From: GCA-2711565 sp963664245
GTDB taxonomy: Bacteria; Bacteroidota; Bacteroidia; Bacteroidales; GCA-2711565
Direction of reading: 5' to 3'
DNA length: 64,000 nt
NCBI GenBank assembly: GCA_963664245.1
Contig: OY760934.1
Location: 496,001-560,000 of the forward strand
Position numbers and translations under genes: made by a program. The notes beneath the pieces were generated by a model. That model saw only the letters and a list, made by a program, of their open reading frames with translations. It was not told where the DNA came from and did not search any database. Shown here piece after piece: positions 8,648-17,126 of the stretch; positions within the stretch are counted from its first letter, which is position 1, and every line of letters starts with the position of its first letter.

Positions 8648-9814
8648 TTATTGATTCAACAAATCATTAATCAATTGTGGTTTTCTAATTTGGTTGATAT
8701 TTCCGTCTTCATCCTGAAGATATTCCCCTGGTTTTAATTTTGAACAAAAATTCATACTCATGGAGTATCCATAGGCACCGACATCAGAAATAACTAACTT
8801 ATCTCCAATTTGTACCTTAGGAAATTCGATATTTTCAGCAAAAAAATCATCAGACTTAATTGAATTCCCACAAATATATGCATTTTTAAATGTATCACTA
8901 GATTCATTTTTAGATGCCTCCGGTAATATTTTATGCTGTTGATTGTAAATATAGGTTCTTGAGAAGTTACTTAAGTTCGTATCAACACCAATAATAGTTT
9001 TACCCTCATAATCCGTAATATCAATTACAGTACAAACAATTTGACCAGATGAAGCAATGATTGATCTCCCTGGTTCTAACTTTATTCTAAGTTCTTTCCC
9101 ATGACTTTTTTTGAAGTTTATGATTTTTTCTTTTAAAAGTTCACTTAGTTTTGCAAAATCAATATCACATTGGGATAATTGGTAGTTGTATCCAAAACCT
9201 CCTCCAATATCAATAAATTCAATATCCTCAAATAAAGTTGCTACCTCAAATAATTTATTAATACCAAGATTGAAATGATCATGCTTTTGAATATTTGTAC
9301 CTATGTATGTATGAATGCCAATGATCTTTATACTGTTATCTTTGCAAAACTCAATCGTTTCATTTAAATTGTTAATATGTATCCCTTGTCGTTGAACTTG
9401 TAATTCACTAATTTCTTTATAAAAACTACTTTCTAGTGCAATTCTGATGGCTATCTTCTCAATTTGGCCAAATTTATAAAAATCCAAAAGTTGGGAAAAA
9501 GAGTCTGCAATTATTATGGGATTAACAGATAAAACCTCCTTAATCTCAACCTCATTTAGATAATTAGAACAAAAAACTATTTCTTCTTTAGAATACCCAC
9601 AATTAACAGCGATTTGGAGCTCTTCTGTTGAAGATGTAAAAACTTTAATCTCATTCTCTTTAAGAATAGACAATAACTCTAAGTTATTGTTAGCCATCAG
9701 TGCAAAATGAATATCAAATGAATTAGGATCAAAGAATAATAAAGCCTTATTAATACATTTCAAGAATGTATTTTTGTCATATAGGTAATATGGAGTTGTC
9801 AACTTTTTAATCAT
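8648..9814 (-). CDS. Fold-III PLP decarboxylase homologue (LysA/Orn-Dap-Arg decarboxylase 2 family) lacking the PLP lysine
   Basis: This 388-residue protein follows the group IV decarboxylase fold from end to end: an alanine-racemase-like barrel, HTYIGTNI, the phosphate-binding GGGFG at 204-208, EPGR at 247-250, and a C-terminal DVGAYGYSMSMNF. The N-terminal motif that normally reads YAxKAN, where the lysine binds PLP, is FALMANNN here. The lysine position is Met40, encoded by ATG and one base from AAG. The catalytic CESxD loop reads SIKSDD, with Ile319 at the cysteine position. Both changes argue that it is not a normal decarboxylase. It may bind PLP non-covalently or act as a binding or regulatory protein. 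It overlaps the upstream membrane-protein gene by eight bases. Confidence 0.8.
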   Translation of the reverse strand: MIKKLTTPYYLYDKNTFLKCINKALLFFDPNSFDIHFALMANNNLELLSILKENEIKVFTSSTEELQIAVNCGYSKEEIVFCSNYLNEVEIKEVLSVNPIIIADSFSQLLDFYKFGQIEKIAIRIALESSFYKEISELQVQRQGIHINNLNETIEFCKDNSIKIIGIHTYIGTNIQKHDHFNLGINKLFEVATLFEDIEFIDIGGGFGYNYQLSQCDIDFAKLSELLKEKIINFKKSHGKELRIKLEPGRSIIASSGQIVCTVIDITDYEGKTIIGVDTNLSNFSRTYIYNQQHKILPEASKNESSDTFKNAYICGNSIKSDDFFAENIEFPKVQIGDKLVISDVGAYGYSMSMNFCSKLKPGEYLQDEDGNINQIRKPQLINDLLNQ

Positions 9815-10229
9815 TAGGTAAAATGTTAAATAAGTATTTTACTTTGATTAGCATAATAAACTTTGATTCTAGTATAAATATTAGTACATATATTGAATAA
9901 AATGTAACAGCTAAAATTAAATGTTCTGAATTTTTCTCTACGATAAAAGTAGCATAAAATATAACTCCAAAAAAGAATACCGCATCTAGAATCAAGTTGT
10001 CTATCAGAATAATGAGTTTTTTACGTTTTTTAATGAAGTTTAATGTTTTAATAAAATTAGAATCAGCATTGTTCTTTAAAGTTATGTTATTGAGGTGTAG
10101 AGAATACTCTTTGAATTGCTCTTCAATTAAAACAAAAACTTCTTCTGGAGGAAGAAAATACCTTCTAAGAATTCTATCTACAGATAGACAAATTATGACT
10201 CCAACAATTAGATAAAAACTCTCACTCAT
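9807..10229 (-). CDS. Unrecognised small membrane protein in the liv-like operon
   Basis: This 140-residue protein belongs to no family I recognise. A hydrophobic segment at the N-terminus (YLIVGVIICLSV, residues 6-17) is followed by a charged stretch (about 20-70). Two further membrane-spanning stretches follow near 75-95 and 105-128 (AVFFFGVIFYATFIV and ILAVTFYSIYVLIFIL), with a short cationic tail. It overlaps the 518-residue gene upstream and the PLP-enzyme gene downstream by eight bases each, so it is tightly coupled to both. Its placement suggests a membrane partner of the 518-residue protein. Confidence 0.6.
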   Translation of the reverse strand: MSESFYLIVGVIICLSVDRILRRYFLPPEEVFVLIEEQFKEYSLHLNNITLKNNADSNFIKTLNFIKKRKKLIILIDNLILDAVFFFGVIFYATFIVEKNSEHLILAVTFYSIYVLIFILESKFIMLIKVKYLFNILPND

Positions 10230-11778
10230 TTGTATCTATTATTTTTTTGCGGGATGGCACAAATAATCTAAATATCCCAAGGACAAATATTATTATACTT
10301 AAGATTAAAAACGTTACATGTGATATTTTAAAAAATAATCCCAGAGAAATATAAAATCGTGCCCCCATTGATAACGAAAATATAATAAGGCTTAAAATAA
10401 TTGGAGTAAATCGTCCATAAATTAATTTATGTTTCTTTTTACTCTTTTGCTTTGTGAAAATACTATCGCCAGTTAGATATTGAAGAGTGTGAACATTTTG
10501 TAAAAGTTTTGAATATTCATTTAACTTATAAGTGATGTTACTTTTTAACTCATCAATGTCATATAGCTTTAGGGCTAATTTATATAGATTTGAAAAAGGG
10601 GATAAACCAATACTTCTCACAAAAGGATCTTCAGAATTCAAATAATACAAGAACTGAGCTTTAAATCTGGACGCCTTTTCTAATTCTTTTGTGAAATTAA
10701 GACCATTAGGATCCCAATCTATTATTTTTGCAACTTGTGTAAGGTTTTTATCAAGATTTTCATTTAAAATGTTGTACATATGCCAACGTCCTCTTATTGC
10801 ACAATAAGACCTAAAAAGCCCAGTAATAAATTCCTTAAAGTCATTAAATTCTTCTATTCTGGGAGTGTTGTTCTCGTATTCACTATTATGAAATACTAAA
10901 ATACAATTCCCATGAAGAAATGTCATAAACTTCTTGTTAGGATAGAGGTTCATACACTTTTCACCCATATGTTCTTTGGCATGCGAAATATCCATGTCTT
11001 TGGGTAACGTTCCATGTAGTATTGAGGAAACATAGTATTCAAATTCTTCAGTGCTTTCTTCTATTACCTTAAGATAGTTGGAAGATTTGATAAGAATTGC
11101 AATGGAAGGTTCTTGACATATTTTTTGACCTCTGTTATAACTTTTTTCTTGATCCTGCCAAAAAATTGAATTCCAAGTATACTCTAAATTGTTATACTGA
11201 GTTTCTGATAAACACGAAGTTAAATTTTGGGTGAGGTCATTAATTTCTGTATAAAATATCTCGTAAGGAGTAGTATTATTGAATTTATCTGCCCCATCAT
11301 CTTTTAAGAATAAGATATTGTCTTTTCTGGCAATCTGGGTTATTTCTTCTTTGGATAGTTTATGAACTTCTTCGTTATTTATTTCTACTGCAATCCACAT
11401 AATACCCATCCCTGATTCAAATAATGCTATATTAATTTGGTATCTACCATTAAATTTGTTGGTATCATATTGGGATAAGAAGAACTCAGCAGAAATGTAT
11501 TGTTTTTTAATACTTAAATGAGGAAAATGAAAATAAATTGCCGAACGAATATTAAGAGGCTCTTTTTCTTCAGATTCATGAAGTTCAACCGATAAGTATT
11601 TATTTAACCTTTGAAGTTTTTTTTCTATTTCTACTCCTATAGAATTCTCTTTATTCTTAATCTTCCAATCAATAATTCTTCTATCTTTCTTTCCTGTAGT
11701 AGATTTTGTTTCAAGAAAAAAACTAAATATATAGTTAATTCTAAGACTGCTTATATCAAGTTCTTGTATATTGGCCAT
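10222..11778 (-). CDS. Unrecognised protein with large soluble domain and two C-terminal membrane helices
   Basis: This 518-residue protein has no family I can name. Residues 1-440 are soluble and mixed in composition, without P-loop, metal or protease motifs that I can see. A helical charged stretch (about 400-440) leads to a basic KSKKKHK patch and two membrane helices (about 452-475 and 478-500), ending in a cytoplasmic RKKIIDTNE tail. The layout, a large cytoplasmic domain then a long helix and two closing helices, recalls CorA-like channels, but no GMN-type motif is present. It begins three bases after the binding-protein gene and overlaps the next small membrane-protein gene by eight bases. 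Confidence 0.6.
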   Translation of the reverse strand: MANIQELDISSLRINYIFSFFLETKSTTGKKDRRIIDWKIKNKENSIGVEIEKKLQRLNKYLSVELHESEEKEPLNIRSAIYFHFPHLSIKKQYISAEFFLSQYDTNKFNGRYQINIALFESGMGIMWIAVEINNEEVHKLSKEEITQIARKDNILFLKDDGADKFNNTTPYEIFYTEINDLTQNLTSCLSETQYNNLEYTWNSIFWQDQEKSYNRGQKICQEPSIAILIKSSNYLKVIEESTEEFEYYVSSILHGTLPKDMDISHAKEHMGEKCMNLYPNKKFMTFLHGNCILVFHNSEYENNTPRIEEFNDFKEFITGLFRSYCAIRGRWHMYNILNENLDKNLTQVAKIIDWDPNGLNFTKELEKASRFKAQFLYYLNSEDPFVRSIGLSPFSNLYKLALKLYDIDELKSNITYKLNEYSKLLQNVHTLQYLTGDSIFTKQKSKKKHKLIYGRFTPIILSLIIFSLSMGARFYISLGLFFKISHVTFLILSIIIFVLGIFRLFVPSRKKIIDTNE

Positions 11779-11780
11779 AT

Positions 11781-12881
11781 TTATTTGATTTTAACAAAGG
11801 AATTATCCTGAACCTTCATGATTGAAATAGGCTTAATTACATCTCCTTCCGAGAAAGTTAATTTACCGAACGCACCGCCATAATTTTTCAGATTATTAAT
11901 AAGGTCGACTATATCACTGTTATTATCACAGCCACTTTGAAGTGCATCAAAAATTAGTTTGATACAATCATAACCATTTGCTTCGAAAATGGATGGTTCG
12001 GAATTATATTTGTCTTTAAATGCATTTTTAAATTTTAATGCAGTTGAGTTATTATCATCAGTCTCAGGAATAACAAATATTGCACCCTCTGAAGAATTAC
12101 CAGTTATTTCTAATAATTCCTGTACACCATAATCAGCATCACCAAGTATTTGAGAATCAATACCCAATTCGAATATTTGGATTGTAGCGTTCGCCATTTC
12201 TTTGTGATATCCAGCTAAATAAATAGCATCGGGTTCATTTAACTTTATATTAGATAATTGGGATCTAAAATCTACTTCCGCTTGATTATAAGTTTCAATT
12301 GCTTTTACCTTTCCTCCTAAACTTTCAAAATTTTGTTTGAACTCATTCATCAAACCAATTCCATAATCATTGTTAACATATAGAATTGATACACTCGAAA
12401 TATTAAGGGACTTATAGGCGTAATCAGATAGAACTTTTGCTTCTAAAACATCAGAAGGCCAATTCCTTAAAAAGTATGGGCTAATGCCTGTTAGTTTAGG
12501 GTTGGATGCTGCCGGTGAAAATAGTATAACTTTCTTTTTAGTAGTAAGGGGTTCTATGGCTAATGTTACAGTACTTGATACAGCTCCAATAATTATTTCC
12601 ACCTTGCCATCTGACAACAACTTTTGTGCTGCAAAAAGCCCCTTATTTGGCTTTCCTTCACTATCCTCATAAATTACATCAATAGATACAGAGGTATTCT
12701 GGGAATTTATTTCTTGGATTGCTAAATCAATACCTTTTTTAACACGTTGGCCATATTCTGCAATATCACCAGTTAGAGGTAAGACAGCTCCAATTTTAAT
12801 ACTATTTTTATCCTTCACACTATTATTGCATGAAATCAAAAGAAATGTAATAAATACTAAGTATGAAATTTTTTTAAACAT
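11781..12881 (-). CDS. livK: ABC transporter substrate-binding lipoprotein (LivK-like, periplasmic-binding fold I)
   Basis: This 366-residue lipoprotein has a signal peptide ending at Cys18 (FLLISCNN) and a type I periplasmic-binding fold. It shows the Liv/amide receptor features IKIGAVLPLTGDIAEYGQRVKKGIDLAI at the start, IGAVSSTVTLAIEPL, LFSPAASNPKLTG and FLRNWPSDVLEAKVLSDYA. It would sit on the outer face of the inner membrane, or under the outer membrane, and deliver ligand to the LivH/LivM pore. It overlaps the LivF-type gene by eight bases. The family binds branched-chain amino acids, amides and similar small amino compounds; the ligand here is unknown. Confidence 0.88.
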   Translation of the reverse strand: MFKKISYLVFITFLLISCNNSVKDKNSIKIGAVLPLTGDIAEYGQRVKKGIDLAIQEINSQNTSVSIDVIYEDSEGKPNKGLFAAQKLLSDGKVEIIIGAVSSTVTLAIEPLTTKKKVILFSPAASNPKLTGISPYFLRNWPSDVLEAKVLSDYAYKSLNISSVSILYVNNDYGIGLMNEFKQNFESLGGKVKAIETYNQAEVDFRSQLSNIKLNEPDAIYLAGYHKEMANATIQIFELGIDSQILGDADYGVQELLEITGNSSEGAIFVIPETDDNNSTALKFKNAFKDKYNSEPSIFEANGYDCIKLIFDALQSGCDNNSDIVDLINNLKNYGGAFGKLTFSEGDVIKPISIMKVQDNSFVKIK

Positions 12882-13524
12882 GATTTATTGATTTGATAGT
12901 TCCTAATTCTATTTCTATTTTTTGCGTATATAGCTTTTTTATATCATCCCTATGTTCAACAATTATTACACCATTATTTGGTTTTATGATTGTCTCTTTG
13001 AACAATCTCAAAAGGACAATATTGTTTTTAGCATCCACTCCAGCGAAAGGTTCATCAAAAAGTAAAAGTTTTGGTTTATGGATTAATCCCATTCCAAAGG
13101 CCAATATTTTTCTTTCTCCTCCACTAAGATCAAATGGTTTGCGTTTTTTTAATTTTGCCAATCCAGTTAATTCAAATACTTCTAAAATCCTATCTCTTAA
13201 TACATTCTTAGGAAGCATATTCCCTGAGATTTGTAAATTCTCAAATACAGTAAGGTTTTCGAAATAGAAATTTTTCTGAGGTATATAAATGATACCTTTA
13301 TGAATTAAATCAGATGGCTTTTTACTACCTGTGTTTTGACCTTCAAATTCAATACTTCCTGACCACAAAGGTAACAGATTGTAGATGCATTTCAATAGTG
13401 TACTTTTGCCTGAACCATTGCCTCCAGTCAGTAAAACTACTTCTCCAGCATTCACCTTAAGAGATACATCAAAAAGTATCTGTTTTTTTCCATAACCGGA
13501 TGATACATTTTTTATTTCAAGCAT
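12874..13524 (-). CDS. livF: Branched-chain amino acid-type ABC transporter ATPase (LivF family)
   Basis: This 216-residue ATPase has Walker A GGNGSGKS at 34-41, the signature DLSGGERKILAFGMGL, Walker B KLLLFDEPFAGVDAKN and the switch histidine in IIVEHRDD. The IPQKNFYFENLTVFENL segment corresponds to the LivF Q-loop. It pairs with the LivG-type ATPase encoded directly upstream, sharing base 13524, to drive import. It is slightly shorter than the common 230-240 residues, with a trimmed C-terminus. Confidence 0.88.
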   Translation of the reverse strand: MLEIKNVSSGYGKKQILFDVSLKVNAGEVVLLTGGNGSGKSTLLKCIYNLLPLWSGSIEFEGQNTGSKKPSDLIHKGIIYIPQKNFYFENLTVFENLQISGNMLPKNVLRDRILEVFELTGLAKLKKRKPFDLSGGERKILAFGMGLIHKPKLLLFDEPFAGVDAKNNIVLLRLFKETIIKPNNGVIIVEHRDDIKKLYTQKIEIELGTIKSINHV

Positions 13525-14282
13525 TAATTGAGATAATTTTTTTGTACAATAAGGTCTTCAATAAATGAACTAAAGCTACTAAAGTTCAAAGTCTGTCCTC
13601 CATTCAAGAACAATATTTCATCACTTAAACCTTTGATAAATTCATGATTATGTTCGATCTGAATAATGGTTCGTCCTTCCTTTCTAAGTTCCCATATCAA
13701 TTCATATATTCGTTTATAATTGTCTTTATCAATACCTGCTACAGGTTCATCCAATAATAAAAGCTGTGCATTATTGGCTAAGCAACAACCAATGGTAAGT
13801 AGCTTTTGTTGACCATAAGATATTTCTCCGGCCAGACTGTCCTTTTCATTTATTAAATGAACCTTATCTAGTATATGATCTGCTTCACTCAAGAATCTTT
13901 TGTAATCTTTACTAAATACTTTGCTTGGCAAGACTGAATTTAAGATTTCTTCACCTGGATTCTTTTTAAAAGAAAGAAGCAAATTTTCTTTCACCGATAA
14001 TTGATTGATGATCCTCAAATCCTGAAAAGTACGTGTTATTCCTTTAGCATTTATCCTAACAGGGGATTCTTTATCAATGCGTTTGCGGTTATACCAAATT
14101 TTTCCTTTATCTGGCTTCAAAAACCCAGTGATCAGATTGAACAAAGTAGTTTTACCTGTTCCATTCCCTCCAACTACCGTATATATTTTCCCTTTCTCAA
14201 TAGATATATCTAATCCATTCAGTACTTTTTGCTCACCAAACGATTTATGTACATTAATAATTTCTAATATTGAGACCGGCAT
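13524..14282 (-). CDS. livG: Branched-chain amino acid-type ABC transporter ATPase (LivG family)
   Basis: This is the first gene of the nine-gene minus-strand operon. The 252-residue ATPase carries Walker A GGNGTGKTT at 38-46, the LivG-type Q-loop GITRTFQDLRIINQLSVKENLLL, the degenerate signature ISYGQQKLLTIGCCLA typical of LivG, Walker B LLLLDEPVAGID and switch histidine IIQIEHNHEFI. With LivF it forms the nucleotide-binding pair of the importer. A candidate Bacteroidota promoter lies about 40 bases upstream of the start at 14282. Confidence 0.9.
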   Translation of the reverse strand: MPVSILEIINVHKSFGEQKVLNGLDISIEKGKIYTVVGGNGTGKTTLFNLITGFLKPDKGKIWYNRKRIDKESPVRINAKGITRTFQDLRIINQLSVKENLLLSFKKNPGEEILNSVLPSKVFSKDYKRFLSEADHILDKVHLINEKDSLAGEISYGQQKLLTIGCCLANNAQLLLLDEPVAGIDKDNYKRIYELIWELRKEGRTIIQIEHNHEFIKGLSDEILFLNGGQTLNFSSFSSFIEDLIVQKNYLN

Positions 14283-14319
14283 TACACTTTTATATACTAT
14301 ACATGTATTCTATAACTAT

Positions 14320-14348
14320 AAAGAATACTAATTTTAAGAATATACAAA
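14320..14348 (-). promoter_or_regulatory. Candidate promoter of the liv-like operon
   Basis: Read on the minus strand, TTTG (14345-14348) is followed after 17 bases by TATTCTTT (14320-14327), which resembles the Bacteroidota TTTG/TAnnTTTG pair with one mismatch in the -7 box. The start codon of livG is about 38 bases downstream. Confidence 0.35.
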
Positions 14349-14550
14349 CACAATTCTTTTTCTCTCAAAGTAAAGAGCAACCACTAATAGTGAATAATGA
14401 ATATGAAGGAGGACCCTTCGAGACGTGCAAACCCAAGATACTACACTATTCAATATCAAATATGGTGTTTTTTTTTATATAAAAAAAGCATATAAGTCAT
14501 TTTTTTTCAACACATAACATATTGACATTAAATATTAGCGTAGAGAAAGT

Positions 14551-14605
14551 AAGTACGCCAACAATATATTAAACAAAAGTCCTATATAGAATTGTTGGCG
14601 TACTT
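14551..14605. repeat. 15-bp perfect inverted repeat in the 385-bp gap before the liv-like operon
   Basis: AAGTACGCCAACAAT (14551-14565) and its exact reverse complement (14591-14605) flank 25 bases. The gap 14283-14667 separates the ATPase gene (stop at 14668) from livG. A hairpin here could end transcription of the ATPase gene, but there is no T tract on the minus strand after it. A recombinase or regulator binding site is an equal possibility. No gene is seen in the rest of the gap. Confidence 0.5.
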
Positions 14606-14667
14606 GTTTAAGGGGAATTATCACTATATTATTTCCATAAAATTAAACTGACCCTATTACATTCCCT

Positions 14668-15498
14668 TTAAGTTTTTACAAGATGATTATTGATTTGCAA
14701 AGACATTTTTCTTTCTTTAAAATCATTTAAGAGAATCCCCTTCCAGGGATAATATTGAGTGTATAACTTGTTCAATTCTATAAGGTTTTCACACTTATTA
14801 ATAGCTTCTCTTGCAGATTCTATACTGTAACCATTTCTACACCAATTAAGGATTGTTTTACCCGTAGAAGGGCTTATTTTAAATTCTCCTTGATTCATAA
14901 AAAGACCTGTTCTATCCTTTTGGGAAGTTGCATAATTCTTTATATTAAGATCAAAAACCAGTGTAAATTCAAAATCAATTCCATCTCTCTGGATAGCTTT
15001 TAAACCCACCTTTTCTGGGACATATTTTCCATCTTTATTGTTTAGTACATAATCCTGCTTTGTTCTCATGGTAGAGATAATATGGGCATCTGTTTGCAAG
15101 ATTTTATCAATAAAAAGTTTATACCTGGGGGTAACTTTTGCCCAATTTGCAAATGAGTTTCCAACTAACCCTGCATGGTATTCTAGAAGATATTCCCAAC
15201 CATGCGAAATACTATCCATAATAATAACCTCCATCTTTGATTCTAAACAAGCATCTATAGCTTCTATGTAAGCTTCTGGGGTATGTGGGGGCTTAAGGTT
15301 AAGGACATAGTATCTTCCCAAATGGGCATATAGGTTAGAACTTCCATTCTCTGTATCTATAACAGCTACTTTAGAGAAATCTCCATTTGTTAATCCTTCT
15401 GCCAGTAACAAGCTTGAATATGTTTTTCCAGACCCAGCAGGGCCTTGAAGAGCCATTTTAATTTTAGCTCTTTTACGTTCTGATTGTTTTAATTCCAT
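14668..15498 (-). CDS. RecA-like AAA ATPase of phage/mobile-element type (AAA_24 / Sak4-like)
   Basis: This 276-residue P-loop ATPase has Walker A GPAGSGKT at 19-26 and a Walker-B-like strand EVIIMDSISHGWEYL near residue 95. The sensor stretch HIISTMRTKQDYVL follows, as in phage RecA-like ATPases of the AAA_24/Sak4 group that assist single-strand annealing recombination. I take the start at 15498 (MELKQSERKRAK). An in-frame ATG at 15567 would add 23 hydrophobic, non-homologous residues. It lies 186 bases downstream of the integrase gene on the same strand, so it is probably part of the element's recombination or replication module. The C-terminal 50 residues are unrecognised. Confidence 0.75.
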   Translation of the reverse strand: MELKQSERKRAKIKMALQGPAGSGKTYSSLLLAEGLTNGDFSKVAVIDTENGSSNLYAHLGRYYVLNLKPPHTPEAYIEAIDACLESKMEVIIMDSISHGWEYLLEYHAGLVGNSFANWAKVTPRYKLFIDKILQTDAHIISTMRTKQDYVLNNKDGKYVPEKVGLKAIQRDGIDFEFTLVFDLNIKNYATSQKDRTGLFMNQGEFKISPSTGKTILNWCRNGYSIESAREAINKCENLIELNKLYTQYYPWKGILLNDFKERKMSLQINNHLVKT

Positions 15499-15684
15499 AA
15501 TATTAAATTTTAATTTTTTAAATATTAAAATGAAAAAATGCAAATACCACATTTGAGATACTTGCATTTAATAAATTCTTAATCGCTTATGTATTCATTT
15601 AAATCTGAATAAAATTCAATTTAAAAATGAATAGAAAGAATTGTCTCACAACACTTTATGTTCAAAAAGGCACTTTGTCACTTT

Positions 15685-16890
15685 CTAAAGTAAATTACTC
15701 ATAGCATCATCAATTACTTCATCTTCTAATTCTTTTAAATATGCTTGGGTAACGGCAATGTTTTGATGTCCCATAGCTTCTGAAATGATGTCCGTAGATA
15801 CACCCTTTTGTTTTAGATTAGTAGCAAAACTATGACGGGCTACATAACTAGTTATAGTGCCATTAATATTGCAGAGATTTCCTATCTCTTTCAATTGTTT
15901 GTTATATATCTGAATGGTTTTTTCTTTTCGATATTCTATTTGTAAAGCTGATAGCCCATCTTTTAGCAATATTGGGAAAACATATTTTGTACTCCTATTT
16001 TGTGATTTGTAATGATCCAATATTTGTTGTACAGGTTCAAGAATCTTTATTCTAAGTCTACCACCAGTTTTTCTTCTTACATAAACGATTTTATCTTCAA
16101 TAATATCATCCCATGTTAAATTCATCATATCGTAGAAATTCATTCCTCTTGTGAAATAACTAAACAAAAAATAATTTTTAGCATCAACTAACTTGGGATG
16201 TTGAGAAGTATCAAAGTCCTTAATTTTTTGGACATCTTTTATACTAAGAGCTCTTTTGTTTACAGCACTTTTAAGCTTTGACACTTTATAGGCTTTGAAT
16301 GGATAATTTTCCTGGCTAGCAAATCCTTTTGCTATAGCTTTATTATAGATTGATCTAATAGCTCTCATTCTTGCTGAAATTCCATTCTCGGAATTGTTTC
16401 TCCCTCTCAAATAAACTTCATAAGTACTAAGTACATTGGGAGTAATATCCTTAAAAAAGAGATCTCCATCAAAAACATTAAAAAAACTTTTCATCGTTTC
16501 ACGATAGTACTTAGAATTACCTATTCTGTTCGATTCAATTAATTCAGTAATATGCTGCCCCCAGAAATCTGCTACAGTAATCTTTTTATCATGTTTAAAA
16601 TTGAAAAATTGCTCATCAAATTCTTTTAAAGTGAAATCCTCTCCAGTAGATAGAAAATCTGAAACAATCTTCTCAGCCCTTGATTTTATATTAGTTATAG
16701 AGTTATTATACTGTATGTAGTTAGGAAAATTCTTTCTAAATATACTTTTATTTTCATTCCAATTTTCTTTATCACAAGCTATATTTAAGGAAATTAGTTT
16801 TGTTTTTCTATCTTTAATAATTCTAAGAAATATAGGATAGAGCCCATTTGAAAGGGGTTTTTGTTTTTGAATAATTTTAATTGTTGCCAT
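15685..16890 (-). CDS. Tyrosine recombinase / integrase of the island
   Basis: This 401-residue integrase has a SAM-like N-terminal core-binding domain of the Bacteroidota type (about 105-200) and a catalytic domain with the family residues. These are the first arginine in FSYFTRGMNFYDMMNLTW, the ARHSFATNL box with the second arginine and histidine, the MGHQ histidine, and the nucleophilic tyrosine in VTQAYLKEL near the C-terminus. It reads away from the tRNA fragment at 17038-17087, with about 150 bases between. Integrases of this group insert at tRNA 3' ends, which fits the fragment. No excisionase gene is seen nearby. Confidence 0.92.
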   Translation of the reverse strand: MATIKIIQKQKPLSNGLYPIFLRIIKDRKTKLISLNIACDKENWNENKSIFRKNFPNYIQYNNSITNIKSRAEKIVSDFLSTGEDFTLKEFDEQFFNFKHDKKITVADFWGQHITELIESNRIGNSKYYRETMKSFFNVFDGDLFFKDITPNVLSTYEVYLRGRNNSENGISARMRAIRSIYNKAIAKGFASQENYPFKAYKVSKLKSAVNKRALSIKDVQKIKDFDTSQHPKLVDAKNYFLFSYFTRGMNFYDMMNLTWDDIIEDKIVYVRRKTGGRLRIKILEPVQQILDHYKSQNRSTKYVFPILLKDGLSALQIEYRKEKTIQIYNKQLKEIGNLCNINGTITSYVARHSFATNLKQKGVSTDIISEAMGHQNIAVTQAYLKELEDEVIDDAMSNLL

Positions 16891-17037
16891 TTTAATTTAG
16901 TTTTTTGGGTCAAACATAGGTCAAACATTTTGTCAAAAAGTATGATAATATCTGAATACAAAGATAAGAAAGAATCCCATAACATTTTAACTATCAAATA
17001 ATTAGAAAGAATAAGAAAAAAAATGAAAGCAAAATAC

Positions 17038-17087
17038 TTTGCCTTACAAGCAGGGGGTCGCAAGTTCGAATCTTGCTACCCCGACCA
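17038..17087 (+). other. tRNA 3' fragment (probably tRNA-Val UAC): island attachment site
   Basis: The segment folds as the 3' two thirds of a tRNA: anticodon arm TTTGC-CTTACAA-GCAGG with anticodon TAC, variable bases GGGTC, T arm GCAAG-TTCGAAT-CTTGC, acceptor 3' strand TACCCCG, discriminator A and CCA (17085-17087). There is no acceptor 5' strand or D arm before it; the preceding bases are A-rich and unrelated. Two G-U pairs in the anticodon stem suggest the crossover lies within or just before it. A tRNA 3' end beside an integrase is the classic product of site-specific integration. The matching intact tRNA should lie at the other island end, left of this window. The Val assignment rests on the anticodon arm alone. 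Confidence 0.75.
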
Positions 17088-17091
17088 TTTT

Positions 17092-17126
17092 AAAAATCCA
17101 GTAAAAATATTTGCTGGATTTTTTTT
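17092..17126 (+). terminator. Intrinsic terminator of the split tRNA gene
   Basis: AAAAATCCAGTAAA (17092-17105) pairs with TTTGCTGGATTTTT (17110-17123) around a four-base loop, followed by further T residues. It starts five bases after the tRNA CCA. A native terminator right behind the tRNA fragment indicates that this side is the original chromosomal end of the tRNA gene. Confidence 0.75.

Noticed and set aside
14551..14605. Inverted repeat as ends of an insertion sequence
   Set aside because: Only 25 bases lie between the arms, too little for any element, and no transposase gene is nearby.
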